A stretch of 64,000 bases of DNA from Tulasnella sp. 424 (taxonomy: Eukaryota > Basidiomycota > Agaricomycetes > Cantharellales > Tulasnellaceae), in contig WSUB01000012.1 in assembly GCA_019633425.1 (NCBI GenBank), positions 400,371-464,370 of the forward strand, given 5' to 3'. Below the pieces are notes generated by a model. The model was not told where the DNA came from. It worked only from the letters and a program-made list of their open reading frames with translations, and searched no databases. The position numbers and the translations under genes were made by a program. Shown one piece after another: positions 46,955 to 59,692 of this stretch. Every line of letters begins with the position of its first letter. Position 1 is the stretch's first letter.

Positions 46955-47720
46955 TGTGAACGGGGCGATGCTAGTAACATGGTGCGGTGTAAATTACTCT
47001 ACATCTAGACAACTGAGTTTCTTTTCCTTTTTTTTCTTTTTCGACTTGTTAGTTTGCTGCATCATTTTATGATTTCCCAGCTATCTCTCTCCCCAACCGA
47101 TCTCCGTCCCGTGCGCAGCGAAGGCTTGGCCATATTCCCGCATACATCCTCCAAAACTCCCCCGGGCAAATTCCGACCCCCACAGCATTTTTCATTTGAC
47201 CAAAGAGGCTAGATCTAAATCTCTATAGCCCCGATGCAGGGCGCGTATTCGTGGGCTATGGCCACTAGAGCTGTCCTTTGTAGCTTCGAACCTGTTAGTA
47301 CTTAATGATGGAAGTGAATCGACTGTTTGAAACCTCCGCTACTCCGTCGTAGAGTGAACACGAACAAAATACCTTTCCCGTCCCCACGTAGGACCACCAC
47401 TACGATGCCGTTTCTACGTTCCTACCACTGCTACAAGAAAGGCCCTAGATTTGAGTGGTTTCCATTCTTATTGCTCTGTCGAAAGCAACGTGAAGAGTCA
47501 AGGGTAGGTGAGAACCGTAGAACCGATCCCAAAAATCAGCAATAGCCCGAACGGGACTCGATGCGAAGAAAACCGAACGCCCTCAAAGCGGAAGGACCCG
47601 GACAGAGCGCAGATACATCATTTGACCGAATGGGTTGCGGTGCTAAACACAGTGCTACGTCGAGATCCCCTACGACCCTTCATTGCGTAAGACACCATGC
47701 TTAGGCTTTTCGGCAGGTTG
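46955..47720. repeat. Array 2 repeat alpha, copy 2
   Basis: It is a second copy of 42950-43770, after the ZZ gene, with many indels. No ORF is conserved. Confidence 0.68.
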
Positions 47721-47989
47721 GGACGGTTAGCAGGGGAGACTGGTGTCAAAAGACAATCCATCGCCCAAGCCCAATCCTCAAGATTGATTATTCCAGATGA
47801 TCTCCATGTGAGCGTCGTTACTGCAGCGTCGTGGCGTCAGGTTGTTTTCCGCGGAAGATGTAGTGTTGTGATCTGAGCTGGTGAACTGACTTGAAACAAT
47901 CCTCCTGACGTCGGATCGACACTGGAAGATCAAAGGGCAAAAGAATTGCTTAACGTGAAGAATTCCACGTGTGTTCCTTTTTCCCTTCG

Positions 47990-48535
47990 TGGTGTTACAA
48001 CCAGTAGAAGGGGATCGTGCTGGCTGTGGCTTCAATTCGCTCTGCCTTCTGCACCGGACGCTCTTTTGTTTCCCAGATCTCTAAAATTGCCTAGAACGCA
48101 TCTCCGAGATATGGAAATCCATTGCCTTCCTAACTGTGGATTATCTCAACTCGCCCACGCCCTCTACCTCTACTCGGACCGCTTTGTTTAGCAACCGATT
48201 CCATGGACCAAGGCTCTTCTCCAATACATCCAGGAGAAATAACACTTCAGAATCCGGCCAACCACTGCGGTACAAATCATTGCACGCTCTTTGATCTCGG
48301 GTGTGCAGGGCGTCAGTCTAGAAAGCAATGAACTGCGAGTGCCGTTGTTGAGAAAGGATGATAGACATGTAGTACACTTTTCTGAGCTCATTGTATAAAC
48401 TCGTTATTCCGTCTACATTTTGGCTATCTTTACTAATGGGACGTCATAATATGCGCTGGATTAGGTGGTCTTGTTTGCCTGGTGCCCTCGACGCGCGTGG
48501 AGGTTTTTCTCTTTTTGCGCCCGCGGACAAGGTTT
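47990..48535. repeat. Array 2 repeat beta, copy 1 (empty transposon site)
   Basis: It matches 54600-55108 and 59755-60147 plus 61192-61307. Shared landmarks are TTTCCCAGATCTC, GATATGGAAATCC, TGTTGAGAAAGGATGA and GGTGGTCTTGTTTGCCT. Here GCGGACAAGGTT (about 48523-48534) is uninterrupted, whereas the other two copies have a TIR element at this point. Confidence 0.75.
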
Positions 48536-49151
48536 AGGAGCAAAGGATGTTAGGCCGTTGGGTCGTGGAGGGTGCCTGTGGAGGCGGTGTCGAGGTTGAG
48601 GTTGTTGCAGGGGATGTCGGTTGGTGTGAAATGAACGGAGCCGAGAGGGCGTTTATCGATGGTGGCTTTGCCCAGCACCTGTGATCGAAGGCAAAACGAT
48701 TGCGATCGACACAGAAGTGACTGGAACTTACTGTCTCGTTTCTCCAAGCTTTACAGCGGATGTCGTTCAACTCAAATGGGTTTCCCAGTTGGCACAAGCA
48801 TCAAGGTCCGGATGCTCCTGTTTTACACAATGGCCCTTGGGGTAGTGGTCAAAAGCCATCTGGCGGCATTCACAAATGCTGGGTCTTTAGCTGGCTGTGC
48901 GAGATAGAGTAAAGTGGTATTCCGAGTTTGGCTATTGAACCACATGGGTCACAACAGAGGCATTGCTCAACAATTCCACGAGATTTGGACCAAACATGTA
49001 CAGCAATATCTGTCTCAAATAGACTACAGAATGCGATGAAGTGAGGCGTGTCGTGCTGGGGCTGACATTCCGATTTATTTCCAACGCGCCCTTCAAACGA
49101 TCCACCACACCCCAAGTCGCACCATTTTCACGTTCTCTCAACGACCTCACA
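48536..49151 (+). promoter_or_regulatory. 5' flank of cupredoxin gene 1
   Basis: It is homologous to the flanks of the two other cupredoxin genes (CACAACAGAGGCATTGCTCA, GCCCTTCAAACGATC and a CT-rich run before the ATG). No TATA box stands out. Confidence 0.45.
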
Positions 49152-49981
49152 ATGTTCTTCAAGTCTCTCTCCGTCTTCTTGGCCCTCGCCGCCGCTCCTC
49201 TCGCCAAAGCAGTCGTTCACGAAGTTACAGTCGGAGGAGCCGCGGGTCTGGTGTTCACTCCCAACCAAATTACGGGTGCCGTCGAGGGGGACGTGATCCG
49301 CTTCACCTTCCACACCAAGAACGGTACCGCCACTCAAAGCTCGTTCGATAAGCCATGCGAAATGATTCCCGAAGGCGGTTTTGACACTGGCTTGTGAGTG
49401 TGCTGCTCCGGTCGACGCTTTTCCTCTGTGTGCGGACTGTACATGCTTTTTTCGACAGCCAAGTTGTTGACGCCGCCGCCACCTCTTTTCCGACATACGA
49501 CCTTCCCATCAATGGGGTATGTTCTTTTCAACCCCTCGATGTATTCTCATGCGCTAATGGACCGACTTTCTTTTTCCTTAAACAAAAGACCGCTCCAGTT
49601 TGGGTGGTCTGCCGGCAGGCTGGTCACTGCCAAATCGGAATGGTCTTTGCCGTGAACGCACCAGCAGAGAACATGACTTTCGACAGCGTACGTCCCACAT
49701 TTTTAGCTGTTTCAACGTACGGCATTCCGAAATCCGACAATGCTGTTTTTAATTTTAACTTTTTGTTTTAGTTCATGGCAAACGCGATGGGAACGTCTTC
49801 CACGTCAATGTTGGTGCCAATGCCGCTGACCGACTCGAGCACACCTACTGCTGCTGCTGCCACCGGCGCTGCAGCATCTACGCCGAGCTCCACCGGTAAC
49901 GCCGCTGTTCGTACCATCGTTCCAATGAACTGGAAGGCCATGGGCCCTATAGCTTTGGGTGTCGCTGCGGTCGTCGTATGA
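49152..49981 (+). CDS. Secreted cupredoxin-like protein, copy 1
   Basis: Exons 49152-49393, 49459-49516, 49589-49687 and 49772-49981 give 202 residues. There is a signal peptide (residues 1-20, ending in AKA), then a cupredoxin fold: HEVTVGG, LVFTPNQI, GDVIRFTF, TQSSFDKPC and VCRQAGHCQIGM (Cys108, His113, Met118 of the copper site). A Ser/Thr/Ala-rich stretch and a hydrophobic C-terminus (near 182-202) suggest a GPI anchor. Fungal relatives usually have NHT before VTQSSF; here it is NGT, so the first His ligand is missing. It probably sits at the cell surface; whether it binds copper is doubtful. Confidence 0.85.
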
Positions 49982-51124
49982 TCGTCCTTAGATTCCCGGC
50001 TGTTATGCCCTTCTGGACTTGAGCTGGAGACTTTGCAGCGCTGCTCGAAAACATTGTCCACGAGTCGGAAGAAAGCCGCTGCAAAATTTGTGCCTCCGCA
50101 CCATATAGCCCATCCAATGTAACTTGCTTTCCTAGCGATACAAACGCGTACATAACTGTCTAATAACCCCAACTAGCTACACCATGTACTTGAATGTTGG
50201 CGGATTCGGTTTTCGTAACAATCGCGCTACCTTTTGTCAATGTCGCTAGACACCCGTACCGTACAGTTTCCATATGTTACTGTTACCGTGTACCTCACAT
50301 TATCATGTATTTCCCTTTATACCTACATACTATAAGTACAACTGTAATAGCTCACGATTAACTACAATAATAACAACGACACGTATAACGATCCTCATTA
50401 TCAACCCGGTCCCCTCTCATTTCATTCTGCCAACACTGAAGGCCCCGATGCTTGCTACATCGTGCGGTATGACGTGAGGCGAGTTTGGCTGCAGGTTGAA
50501 CCTCATGGGTCACAACGGAGGCATTGCTCAACAAATCCACGAGATTCTCCCTCATCTATCTAGACCAAACATGTACATCACCATCGGTCACAAAAAAACT
50601 AAAGAATGCGATGAAGTGAAGTGCGTCGCTGCGGGCCTACCATTTCGCTTCTTTTAAGGCGCGGACAACGTTTTCCGAGAGAAACTGAATCCTGAGTGTG
50701 CGAAACGCTTATAACCCCTGTGAAGGGGGGCTTATGCATCGTTTTGACCGAATAGACGCGGAGACCTACAACACACAGAGGACACACTCCCGCAACGCGT
50801 CAATTGTGAAAATAAGGGAAAGGCAATGTTCGGATTATACCGCGTGCTTGGAACAGTCAGCAGTGCAGAGCCCCGTGAAGGGGAGCCCAGGAGTTACCAG
50901 GCGGAATCCCTCAAGATTGGTTTTACGAAATAATATGCTCATCTAGGATTAATAACACTGGGCTGTGTATCCACAAATGATGCCGCGCTGAGGCATTCGA
51001 CGTGGCGGTAATGCCCGTCCTCTAAACGACGCTCCCGACATTGGATCAACATTGCAAGATCCAGGCCAAAAGAGGGTTTCATAGCAAATGGATAGGCGCT
51101 CCCCGCCATCCAGCTTCAGCTGGT
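49982..51124. other. Spacer after cupredoxin copy 1
   Basis: No gene is seen. Bases 50490-50590 repeat the GGCATTGCTCAACA flank found before the cupredoxin genes. Bases 50760-51070 match 57440-57720 (GAAACAGTCAGCAGTG-type landmarks, CAGGCGGAATCCCTCAAGA, ATAATATGCTC). Confidence 0.5.
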
Positions 51125-51998
51125 GATACTACGTGGAGAGGGTACTGGGAGATCGTGATCATCGGTGGCTTGCAATTCGCCCCACCTCGTGTGCACCGAA
51201 CGCTGTAGCTTCTATTCCCAGATACACCGCACCCAGACCAACAAAAAGTGTCCGAGACGCACCCTCCTGGATATGGAAGGGCACAGGCTATCTAACCCCG
51301 AACTGTCTCAACGACGTTAGCTCTCTTGACCTCTCCTCGGGACCGCTTTTTTTAAGTTGTTATCTCACCGCCTCACGATACGAGGCCCAAAAAAGACACT
51401 TGCCTATGCCAATGGGTGCTGGCTAAGAGCGGTCTTTTTCACTGAGATGCAACCTTTCCTCCCCAGGTAATAATTCCCGGTGCGGTGTATATAGGTTGCG
51501 CGCGATAGTCACCCCCGCAGGATTGGGCATCCAGAAACCTTATCCGCCTTCTTTCCTTGTCATGACCTCCCTATACCGCCGAGTGGGTTGGAAAGAACGT
51601 CATGGCAGAGAACTTGCCTCCAAAGGGATCGAAAAGACGACGCCCTCAAGGTCGTCGAAATTTCTGTGCCCGTTGATACATCGCAGACCTTGCAAGTTGA
51701 ATCGAAGCGGGCTGCTGATCCTCGCTCGCAAGCCGCTGATCTGATAACTCCTTCTCGTTCTGCCTGAGCTCGAATGGAGCTATGGCTTATCATGTCTCGT
51801 CTCGGTATCGGTCTATTAGGTGCCTGCCTTACATAATAGTGTTCATAGTACGTCAGATCTCGCTTCGGAGCTGCATTGCATGTAGGGATTGAGGGCATCA
51901 ATTGCATGGAGAAGGTAGACATCGCTGCGGGCCGAATCCACGTGCTTGGTACGGCGTTAACGGCTTTACTGCTTCGGAGTCCGTGACATCACTTCGAG
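51125..51998. repeat. Rearranged ZZ-gene flank, copy 2
   Basis: It is nearly identical to 57815-58660. It fuses the 5' flank of the ZZ gene to part of its 3' flank (GCTGATCCTCGCTCGCA, CTGATAACTCCTTCTCGTT), so the 5' half of the gene was lost in the ancestor of copies 2 and 3. Confidence 0.65.
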
Positions 51999-52001
51999 GC
52001 G

Positions 52002-52323
52002 CACAGGGACGATTTTGAGATTTTCGTATGACGAAAAAGTGTCCAAAACTGTCGGAATTGGACCCTCTTTTCGCCGCGTCTTTTCACCAGGCGAAGAATT
52101 TCTCTGAGTGTTTTCGTCAGGTTAATATGCTGGTGAAAACTCTCTCGGCAAGCGATCCGATTGGCCGCCGACATGACTTTCGTCACCATTTTCGCCCCAC
52201 AAAACACGGGGCGACAAAGTCCGGTCCTTATCGCCTGACAAAAGTGGTGTCCTAAAACGAGGGCCACTTCACAGGATTTTCGCCACGTTTTCGCCTGACT
52301 AAAATGTCGATTTCGGCCCTGTG
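52002..52323. mobile_element. 322-bp non-autonomous TIR element (MITE)
   Basis: Ends are CACAGGGACGATTTTGAG and, reversed, CACAGGGCCGAAATCGAC, an imperfect terminal inverted repeat of about 40 bp. It is flanked by the direct repeat GCG (51999-52001 and 52324-52326). The sister locus at about 58660-58680 lacks it. No ORF. A 3-bp duplication and CAC termini fit the CACTA (EnSpm) superfamily; that assignment is inference. Confidence 0.78.
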
Positions 52324-52411
52324 GCGGTGTCCGAGAAGTTTCAACCACCGCCCGAGAGGGGGTCACCTCTTCCTTCCTACCTTTATTACCCACAAGTATA
52401 AGGAATACTGT

Positions 52412-53840
52412 CATGCCCTCTCTGTCCCTATTCGAACAGCTATAATCTTGTAAGAATTACCCATTCTCCCAATTCGAAGAGACAAGGTATGATTGACCAG
52501 TTGTCCTATTCTGTAGAACTTGTCAACAGTGCTATAAATGCTGGCTTGGGCTTCGTGAACTCACAGGGGAGCACCGCTATTCCGATCCGCTCCTCGAGGT
52601 CGTCAAGGGGATTATCTTGTTCCTACCGTGCGAAGAGAAGATGGTTCACACAAAACGATGAACGATGAAATACCCACGAACCTGCCTAAATGGGTAAGTA
52701 GCCTTGTCAATGGAGTCAATTTATGCGTATTTACCATCCGTATCTCATCTGGTAGTCGCGGGCAGTCCGTGTCCTTTTCCACCTTCTGCTCCGCGATCTG
52801 AGTCGTCTCGCGTGACAAGGTCGTACGACCAAAAGCCAGATACAGTGACTGTGATATAGAGATCATAAGTCCCGGACTTCGAAGCAGCGACACCCGAGGT
52901 TATGTATGCCCTTGCACCCTGGTAAGTTCAGCGAGGAGGATGATACCGTGCGGCAACCCAGCTAATACCGATCTCATTGTCACCATAGTGCGCCCATTGA
53001 AACGACTCTGGCGGTGGTCACTCTCACATCCAGAAAAATAACCGGTATCACACTTTCAGGGTTGAATATGGAGTCGCTCTGGACGACAGGCCAGAGTGTC
53101 TGCGCCCTATTGTCCCACTCCATAAATTATCGCCCGCGGCTCGCGACGCAGTCATCTCCGAGATTCAAAAAGAGTATTCCAACTCGAATTTCTCTCGAAG
53201 CAATTCCGGTGTCAGGGTCGTCTTAAGCCTCATCTTGATCATGCTCACGCACGGAACGAGCTTCTTCGGGGCACTGTATTCATGACCTAAATTGGGATAT
53301 ACCATATGGAAGATTAGAAAGCTGAAGAAACTGATGAAGAAGCACGGTATCGCCAAGTCCAATATGAGGTTCATCGAGCTATTTGTTCCCACTCGCTATC
53401 TATTGGAGTCGTCGTTGGAGGATTTGGGCTTGCCGTGGATGACCTTGCTGAGGCGACAGACGCTGCCTCCCCTCATCCGGAACCAGATGTAAACATGGCT
53501 TTAAGAGCCGGAGAATTCGTTGCCAAGGTCTACGAGGGTGCAACAAAAGCAGTTCAAAGAATTTGGAAGTGTGGCTGTTACGCCACCATCCGACGCCCTC
53601 CACGCGGAAATTGATCACGCTTCCCTGCACGAAGCCCAACTCCTTTGGATACCCCAACTCCGAGGCCATAGGAAACCAAAGTTGCATAAGCTGGTCGAAT
53701 CGGTGCAATACGGAACCGTCTTCAACGAGCAGGAAAGTATCGTATCTCTCAGAGATGGTTTCGAATGGGATCGTAAAGACCACGCGAGGTCCCACCAAGG
53801 CTTCCAGGACTGAGGCAACACCTAGTTCGGGCCATTAATG
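52412..53840 (+). pseudogene. ZZ-protein pseudogene, copy 2
   Basis: It starts inside exon 2 of the parent (at TGCCCT...TATTCGAACAGC) and keeps the introns, so it arose by DNA duplication. The exon 3 equivalent runs into TGA after VHTKR, the exon 4 equivalent into TGA after a frameshift, and the exon 5 equivalent starts CAH followed by TGA. The membrane part (MLTHGTSFFG, GYTIWKIRKLKKLMKKHGIA) is still readable. It ends near the parent's stop. Confidence 0.85.
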
Positions 53841-54539
53841 ATGTACCATAGATCTTGTAAGGTGGTTCTAGAAGAACTACTAATCTTTGATATCAGTCAG
53901 CTGATTTAACGCCCCTTTCTCGTTGTGGCTGCAGGAGCTCCAATGGATCCATAGATTCTGCAGATTGAAGCCTCCAGGTACATTAGATACGATTTCCTGG
54001 CCCCGCTGTCAAGCAAACACCCTTCCTGCACTAGCATCGAAAAGGGAAGAAGGGGAATGATGCAGAGTGAATTTGGCGTAGCGGATCGTTGCCCCTAGGG
54101 CCAACGGAACCCGCGGACCGAGATATATAGTGAAAGAGAAGAATCGAGAGAAGCCATCAGCCCTTATCAACATGAGATAAAGGACAGCAAAGAGCCAAGA
54201 AAAGTGAGAGGGGTGAAGTTAACAGGCGTGACGCCGTCCGCGTTGAAAAAAACGTGGCCGAAGGTCGAAAGCGTGAAATCAGTCCAAGGTGGCAGGAAAG
54301 CCAGCTATGAACTTGACCATATATGCAAGCATCACTAAAACCAAAACATGCTCCCTCAGCTCATTAAACCCTACTCACCCAGGCGCACGATACATCGCCC
54401 CTCAAAGATCTTGTTCACCGATTAAGCCGAGTCCCATCTTGGTCCAAAGAGTTCCGACCGGCTCTACCCGCGCTTAGGTGAGACGAGCCGGCCGAAAACC
54501 CTTGATTAGCGAGGTGGACCCTGAGAGCGATCTCCCCTG
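53841..54539. other. 3' flank of ZZ pseudogene copy 2
   Basis: No gene. The first 320 bp match the 3' flank of the parent gene. A fragment at 54509-54540 matches 41025-41055. Confidence 0.45.
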
Positions 54540-55108
54540 TGCCAAACGACGGTGCATCGCATACCCCAAGCCTTTGAACAATAAGAGCCAATGATCTGAG
54601 CTGGTGGCTATAGCTGCGATTCGCTTCGATTTTTGCAACGGGCATTCTTCTGTTTCCCAGATCTCCGAAATTGTCTGGAACGCATCTCCGAGATATGGAA
54701 ATCCCTAACTTTGGATTATCTCAACGAGTCACGTCCTCTACCTCTCCTCGAGACCGCTTTGTTAAGCAACTGATCCCATCGACCAAGGCCCTTCTGCGAT
54801 ACATCTAGGAGAAATGCCACTTTAGAAGCAAGCCATCCATCACAGCACAAAATCATTGCACGCTCCTTGGTCTCGGGTAGCAGGGTGTCAGTCTGGAAAG
54901 CAATGAGCTGCGAGTGCCGTTGTTGAGAAAGGATGACAGACACATACTTTACACCGTTCTTGGCTTATGATATATACTCTTTATTCTGTCTACATTTTGA
55001 CTAGCTTTACGAATGGGACATCATAATATATGCTGATTTAGGTGGTCTTGTTTGCCTAGTAGCCTCGACACGCATGAAGGGTGGTTTTTTTTTTTTGCCA
55101 CACGCGGA
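54540..55108. repeat. Array 2 repeat beta, copy 2
   Basis: It matches 47990-48535 and 59693-60147. It ends in GCGGA, the left side of the TIR element insertion. Confidence 0.75.
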
Positions 55109-55815
55109 CACAAGGGGGGATTGTTAAATGTCCTGGACCGGGATTTGTGCAGAATAGGTGGAAAAGAACAGTCCATATTCAGAGTTCAGAGCGTGCTTAG
55201 CTAAGAGACATATCACAGGCTCGACCTCGACGCGTTATCGAGCACGGTCAAGACACACCACGAGATTCGAATGTATTACTCCCGAGTCCTTCCCGCTTTA
55301 AGCTTGGAAACATGGCCAGGACACACATGTCGTGTTCCGGGCCTAAACACAACGCGGGTTTGCAAGCCCAAACTTTGCAAGGACACGACCGAGACACGGC
55401 TCAAGCCTAAGGTCTAAGCACTGGTATGACATGGTCCATGCTGTGGCCGTTCTGTGATTGGAACACTGGCAAAGCATTGAGAAAACACGTCTGCTTCCTT
55501 CCCCAGAATACTTGCCGAGTGCCCGTGGCATGCCCATGGCTCAAAAAAGATACGTGCTGGGCATAGACGGAAGGAACATATCATATTAAGGTGATGTTGA
55601 GGGAATGCCTAGTTATTTTAGCAGAAAGTGTTCAGTTCGTGTTTCGGATTTGGAAACGGCCCGAACATGGGCTGCTCGTTCTCACACGTGGCCGCCGTGT
55701 TCTGAGCCGGAACATTACCGCTCTCCCCTTGCGTACGCATGCCCCGAATATCGCATGTTCTTTCCCATACATTCGGCGCATGTTCTGGTCCAGGACATTT
55801 CCGAACCCCCTTGTG
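55109..55815. mobile_element. 707-bp TIR element, first insertion
   Basis: Left end CACAAGGGGGGATTG followed by AAATGTCCTGGACC; right end reversed gives CACAAGGGGGTTCGG followed by AAATGTCCTGGACC. The inverted repeat is about 60 bp. Direct repeats GGA lie at 55106-55108 and 55816-55818. The empty site GCGGACAAGG survives at about 48523. It has no transposase ORF and is an internal-deletion version of the element at 61308. Confidence 0.85.
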
Positions 55816-56631
55816 GGACAAGGTTGTTATACTGTTGGGATCTCGTGGGGGCGGTGTCGACTCGGTGCTAAAGGTTGGTGTAGGGGTTGGAGGGGTCTTC
55901 TCTCGATGACATCGGCTGGTTTGAAATGAGCGGGCGGTTTATCGATGGTGGATCTGCTCAGGACATGTGATCGAAGTCAAAATAATTGCTATCGAAACAG
56001 AAGTGACTGAAACTTACTATCTTGTTACCCCAAACTTACAGCGGGTCTCGTTCAACTAAAATGAAGGGTCTCCCAGTTGGCACAAGTAAGGTCCTGATGC
56101 TCGACACAAAAACCCTTGGGGTAGTGGTCAGAAACCATCTTGGCAGCACTCACAACTGTTAGTCCGTAGCAGTCGGCTGTGTGAGATAAGAGCGCAGCAT
56201 TGCCCGAAACCGCCGTGTGCCTCCGCGCCACACAGCTCATTCAATGTAATTTGCTTTGCTAGCGATAAAAACGTGTACACACCTGAATACAGAGTGCGAA
56301 TAGTGCGTTCCAGGGAGTAATCTAGCCGAATGGGTGAAAATGGAGCTGAAAACCGGCCAATTAAGGGGGGTCACCCAAAAGGGGGCACGACCCATGCGCC
56401 TGAATACACTATACACATGCGCCACAACGGAGGCATTGCTCGACAGATCCACGAGATTCTCACTCAGCAGATACTACGTAAAGCGATGAAGTGAGGTCCA
56501 GCGCAGTGAGGCTGGTATTTCGATTAATTTTAACGCACGCCCTTCAACATAAAATCCCCCCCTCCTTGCCCTTCAAACGATCGCCCACCCCCCAAGTCGT
56601 AGCATTCTTACATTCTTCCAAGGACCTCGCA
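55816..56631 (+). promoter_or_regulatory. 5' flank of cupredoxin gene 2
   Basis: It is homologous to 48536-49151 and 62639-63331, ending in the CT-rich GCCCTTCAAACGATCGCCCA before the ATG. No gene inside. Confidence 0.45.
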
Positions 56632-57424
56632 ATGTTCTTCAAGTCTCTCGCCGTCTTCTCAGCCCTCGCCGCTGGACTCGCCAACGCAGTCGTTCACGAA
56701 GTTACCGTCGGAGGAGGCGGGGCTCTGGTGTTCACTCCCAACCAAATTGCGGTTGCCATCAAGGGAGACGTGATCCACTTCACCTTCAAAACACTAAACG
56801 GCACGGCCACTCAAAGCTCGTTCGATAAGCCATGCGAAATGATTCCCGAGGGCGGTTTCGACAGTGGCTTGTGAGTTTGCTGGTCCGGTCGTTGTCGACG
56901 CTCTTCCTCATCACGCGGACCTTTTTCTGCAGCCAGGCTGTTGACCCCGCCGCCACGTCTTTCCCGACTTACGACCTTCCCATCAATGATGTAAGTTCTC
57001 CGTAACCGCTGGATGTATTTTCATGCGCTAATGTACCAACTTTAAAATAAAATAAAAAAAGACCACTCCAGTCTGGGTAGTCTGCCGGCAGGCTGGTCAC
57101 TGCAAAGTCGGAATGGTCTTTGCCGTGAACGCACCAACGAAGAACATGACTTTCGACCGCGTACGCCCCACGTTTTGCGGCTGAACATGAGACATTCCGA
57201 GATCTGACAATGCTTTTTCGTTTTAGTTCATGGCAAACGCGATGTCGATGTCGATGCCGATGACCGACTCGAGCGCGCCTACTGCTGCTTCTGCCACCGG
57301 CGCTGCAGCATCCACGCCGAGGTCAACCGGTAACGCCGCTGGTCGTACCGTCGCTTTGATGAACTGGAAGGCCATGGGCGCGGTTGCTTTGGGTATCTTG
57401 GCTGGCGCTGCCGTCGTCGTATAA
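56632..57424 (+). CDS. Secreted cupredoxin-like protein, copy 2
   Basis: Exons 56632-56870, 56933-56990, 57062-57160 and 57227-57424 give 197 residues. Signal peptide MFFKSLAVFSALAAGLANA, cupredoxin strands, VCRQAGHCKVGM (Cys, His, Met ligands) and a hydrophobic C-terminus like copy 1. The NGTATQSSF motif again lacks the usual His. The intron 2 acceptor is preceded by A-rich sequence (AAAATAAAATAAAAAAAG) instead of a pyrimidine tract, and intron 3 starts GTACGC, so splicing may be weak. Exon 4 has a short Met-Ser run (MSMSMPMTD). Confidence 0.82.
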
Positions 57425-58768
57425 TCGGCCTTCAACACACGGAGAGGAAATACTCCTGCAACACGTCAAATGAAGAGGGAAAGAGCAATGCACAGGCTAT
57501 ACCGCATGCCTGAAACAGTCAGCAGTGGAGCCCCCGGCGAAGGAGATCATTGCCCGGTGCCGAGAGCCCATGAGTTATCAGGCGGAATCCCTCAAGAGCG
57601 GTTTTACCAGATAATATGCTCTTCTAAGGCCAATAACGTTAACACGGGTTTGTGACGTCTATCCGCGAATGATCCCGCGCTGGGGGATTCGACGTAGGGG
57701 TAATGTCCGGCCTCGGACAACGCTCCCGACGTCGGATCGACATTGGAGGATCCAAGCCAAGAAAGCGTTACATAGCATATAAATAGACACTTCCTTGCTT
57801 ATTCAGCTTCAGTTGGTGATACTACGTGGAGAGGAGACTGGGAGATCGTGATCATCGGTGGCTTGCAATTGACTCGCTCCACCTCGTGTGCACCGAACGC
57901 TCTTCTATTCCCAGATACACCGCACCCAGGGCATCAAAAAATTGTCTGAAGCCCGCCCTCCTGGATATGGAAAGGCACGGGTTATCCAACTCTGAATTGT
58001 CCCAACGACGTTAATGCCCTCTACCTCCCCTCGGGACCGCTTTTAAAGTTGTTATCTCACCGCCTCACGATACGAGGCCCAAAAGAGACACTTACCTATG
58101 CCAATGGGTGCTGGCTAAGAGCGACCTTTTTTACTGAGATGCAACCTTTCCTCCCCAGGTAATAATTCCCGGTGCGGTGTATATAGGTCGCGCGCGATAG
58201 TCACCACCCGCAGGGTTGGGCATCCAGAAGCCTCTTCCGCCTTCTTTCCCTGTCATGACCTCCCTATACCGCCGAGCGGGTTGGGAAGAACGTCATGACA
58301 AAGAATTTGCCTCCAAAGGGATCGAAAAGACGACGCCCTCAAGGTCGTCGAAATCTCTGTGCCCGATGATACCTCGCAGACCTTGCAAGTTGAATCGAAA
58401 CGGACTGCTGATCCTCGCTCGCAGCCCGCTGATCTGATAACTCCTTCTCGTTCAGCCTGGGCTCGAATGGAGCCATGGCTTATCATGTCTCGTCTCGGTA
58501 TCGGTATATTATGTGCCTGCCTTACATTATAATGTCCATAGTATGTCAAATCTCGCTTCGGAGCTGCATTGCATGTAGGGATTATCGTGGGCATCAATTG
58601 CATGGAGAAGGTAGACATCGCTGCGGGCCGAATCCACGTGCTTCGTACGGCGTTAACGGCTTTATTTCTTTGGAGGTGTCCGAGAAGTTTCTCAAATTCA
58701 ACCACCGCCCGAGAGGGGGCCAACTCTTCCTTCCTACCTTTATTACCCACAGTATAAGGAATACTATC
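57425..58768. repeat. Spacer and rearranged ZZ-gene flank, copy 3
   Basis: It corresponds to 50760-52411 but without the 322-bp element. The two stretches are close to identical over most of their length, so units 2 and 3 separated recently. No gene is seen. Confidence 0.65.
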
Positions 58769-59692
58769 ATGCCCTTTCTGTCCCTATTCGAACAGCTATA
58801 ATCTTGTAAGAATTACCCATTCTCCCAATTCGAAGAGACAAGGTATGATTGACCAGTTGTCCTATTCTGTAGAACTTGTCAACAGTGCTATAAATGCTGG
58901 CTTGGGCTTCGTGAACTCACAGGGGAGCACCGCTATTCCGATCCGCTCCTCGAGGTCGTCAAGGGGATTATCTTGTTCCTACCGTGCGAAGAGAAGATGG
59001 TTCACACAAAACGATGAACGATGAAACACCCACGAACCTGCCTAAATGGGTAAGTAGCCTTGTCAATGGAATCAATTCATGCGTATTTACCATCCGTATC
59101 TCATCTGGTAGTTGCGGGCAATCCGTGTCCTTTTCCGCCTTCTGCTCCGCGATCTGAGTCGTCTCGCGTGACAAGGTCGTACGACCAAAAGCCAGATACA
59201 GTGACTGTGATACAGAGATCATAAGTCCCGGACTTCGAAGCAGCGACACCCGAGGTTATGTATGCCCTAGCACCCTGGTAAGTTCAGCGAGGAGGATGAC
59301 ACCGTGCGGCAACCCCAGCTAATACCGATCTCATTGTCACCATAGTGCGCCCATTCTGGCGCTAGTCACCCTCACATCCCGAAAAACAACCAGTATCACA
59401 CTTTCAGGGTTGAATACGGAGTCGCTCCGGATGACAAGCCAGAGTGTCTGCGCCCTACTGTCCCAGTCCAGAAATTATCGCCCGCGGCTCGCGACGCAGA
59501 TATCTCCGAGGTTCAAAAAGAGTATTCCAACTTGAAGTTCTCTCGAAACAATTCCGGTGTCGGGGTCGTCTCAAGCCTCGTCTTGATCATGTTTACGCAT
59601 GGAACGAGCTTCTTCGGGTTGATCTATTCCGGGCCGAAAGTGGGATATACCATGTGGAAAATCAGAAAGCTAACGAAGCTGATGAAGAAGCA
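58769..59692 (+). pseudogene. ZZ-protein pseudogene, copy 3 (truncated at both ends)
   Basis: It has the same 5' truncation as copy 2 and the same early TGA in exon 3. It ends abruptly inside the membrane region after KLTKLMKKH, fused to repeat beta at 59693. The exon 5 part keeps an open stretch (FSRNNSGVGVVSSLVLIMF). Confidence 0.83.
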
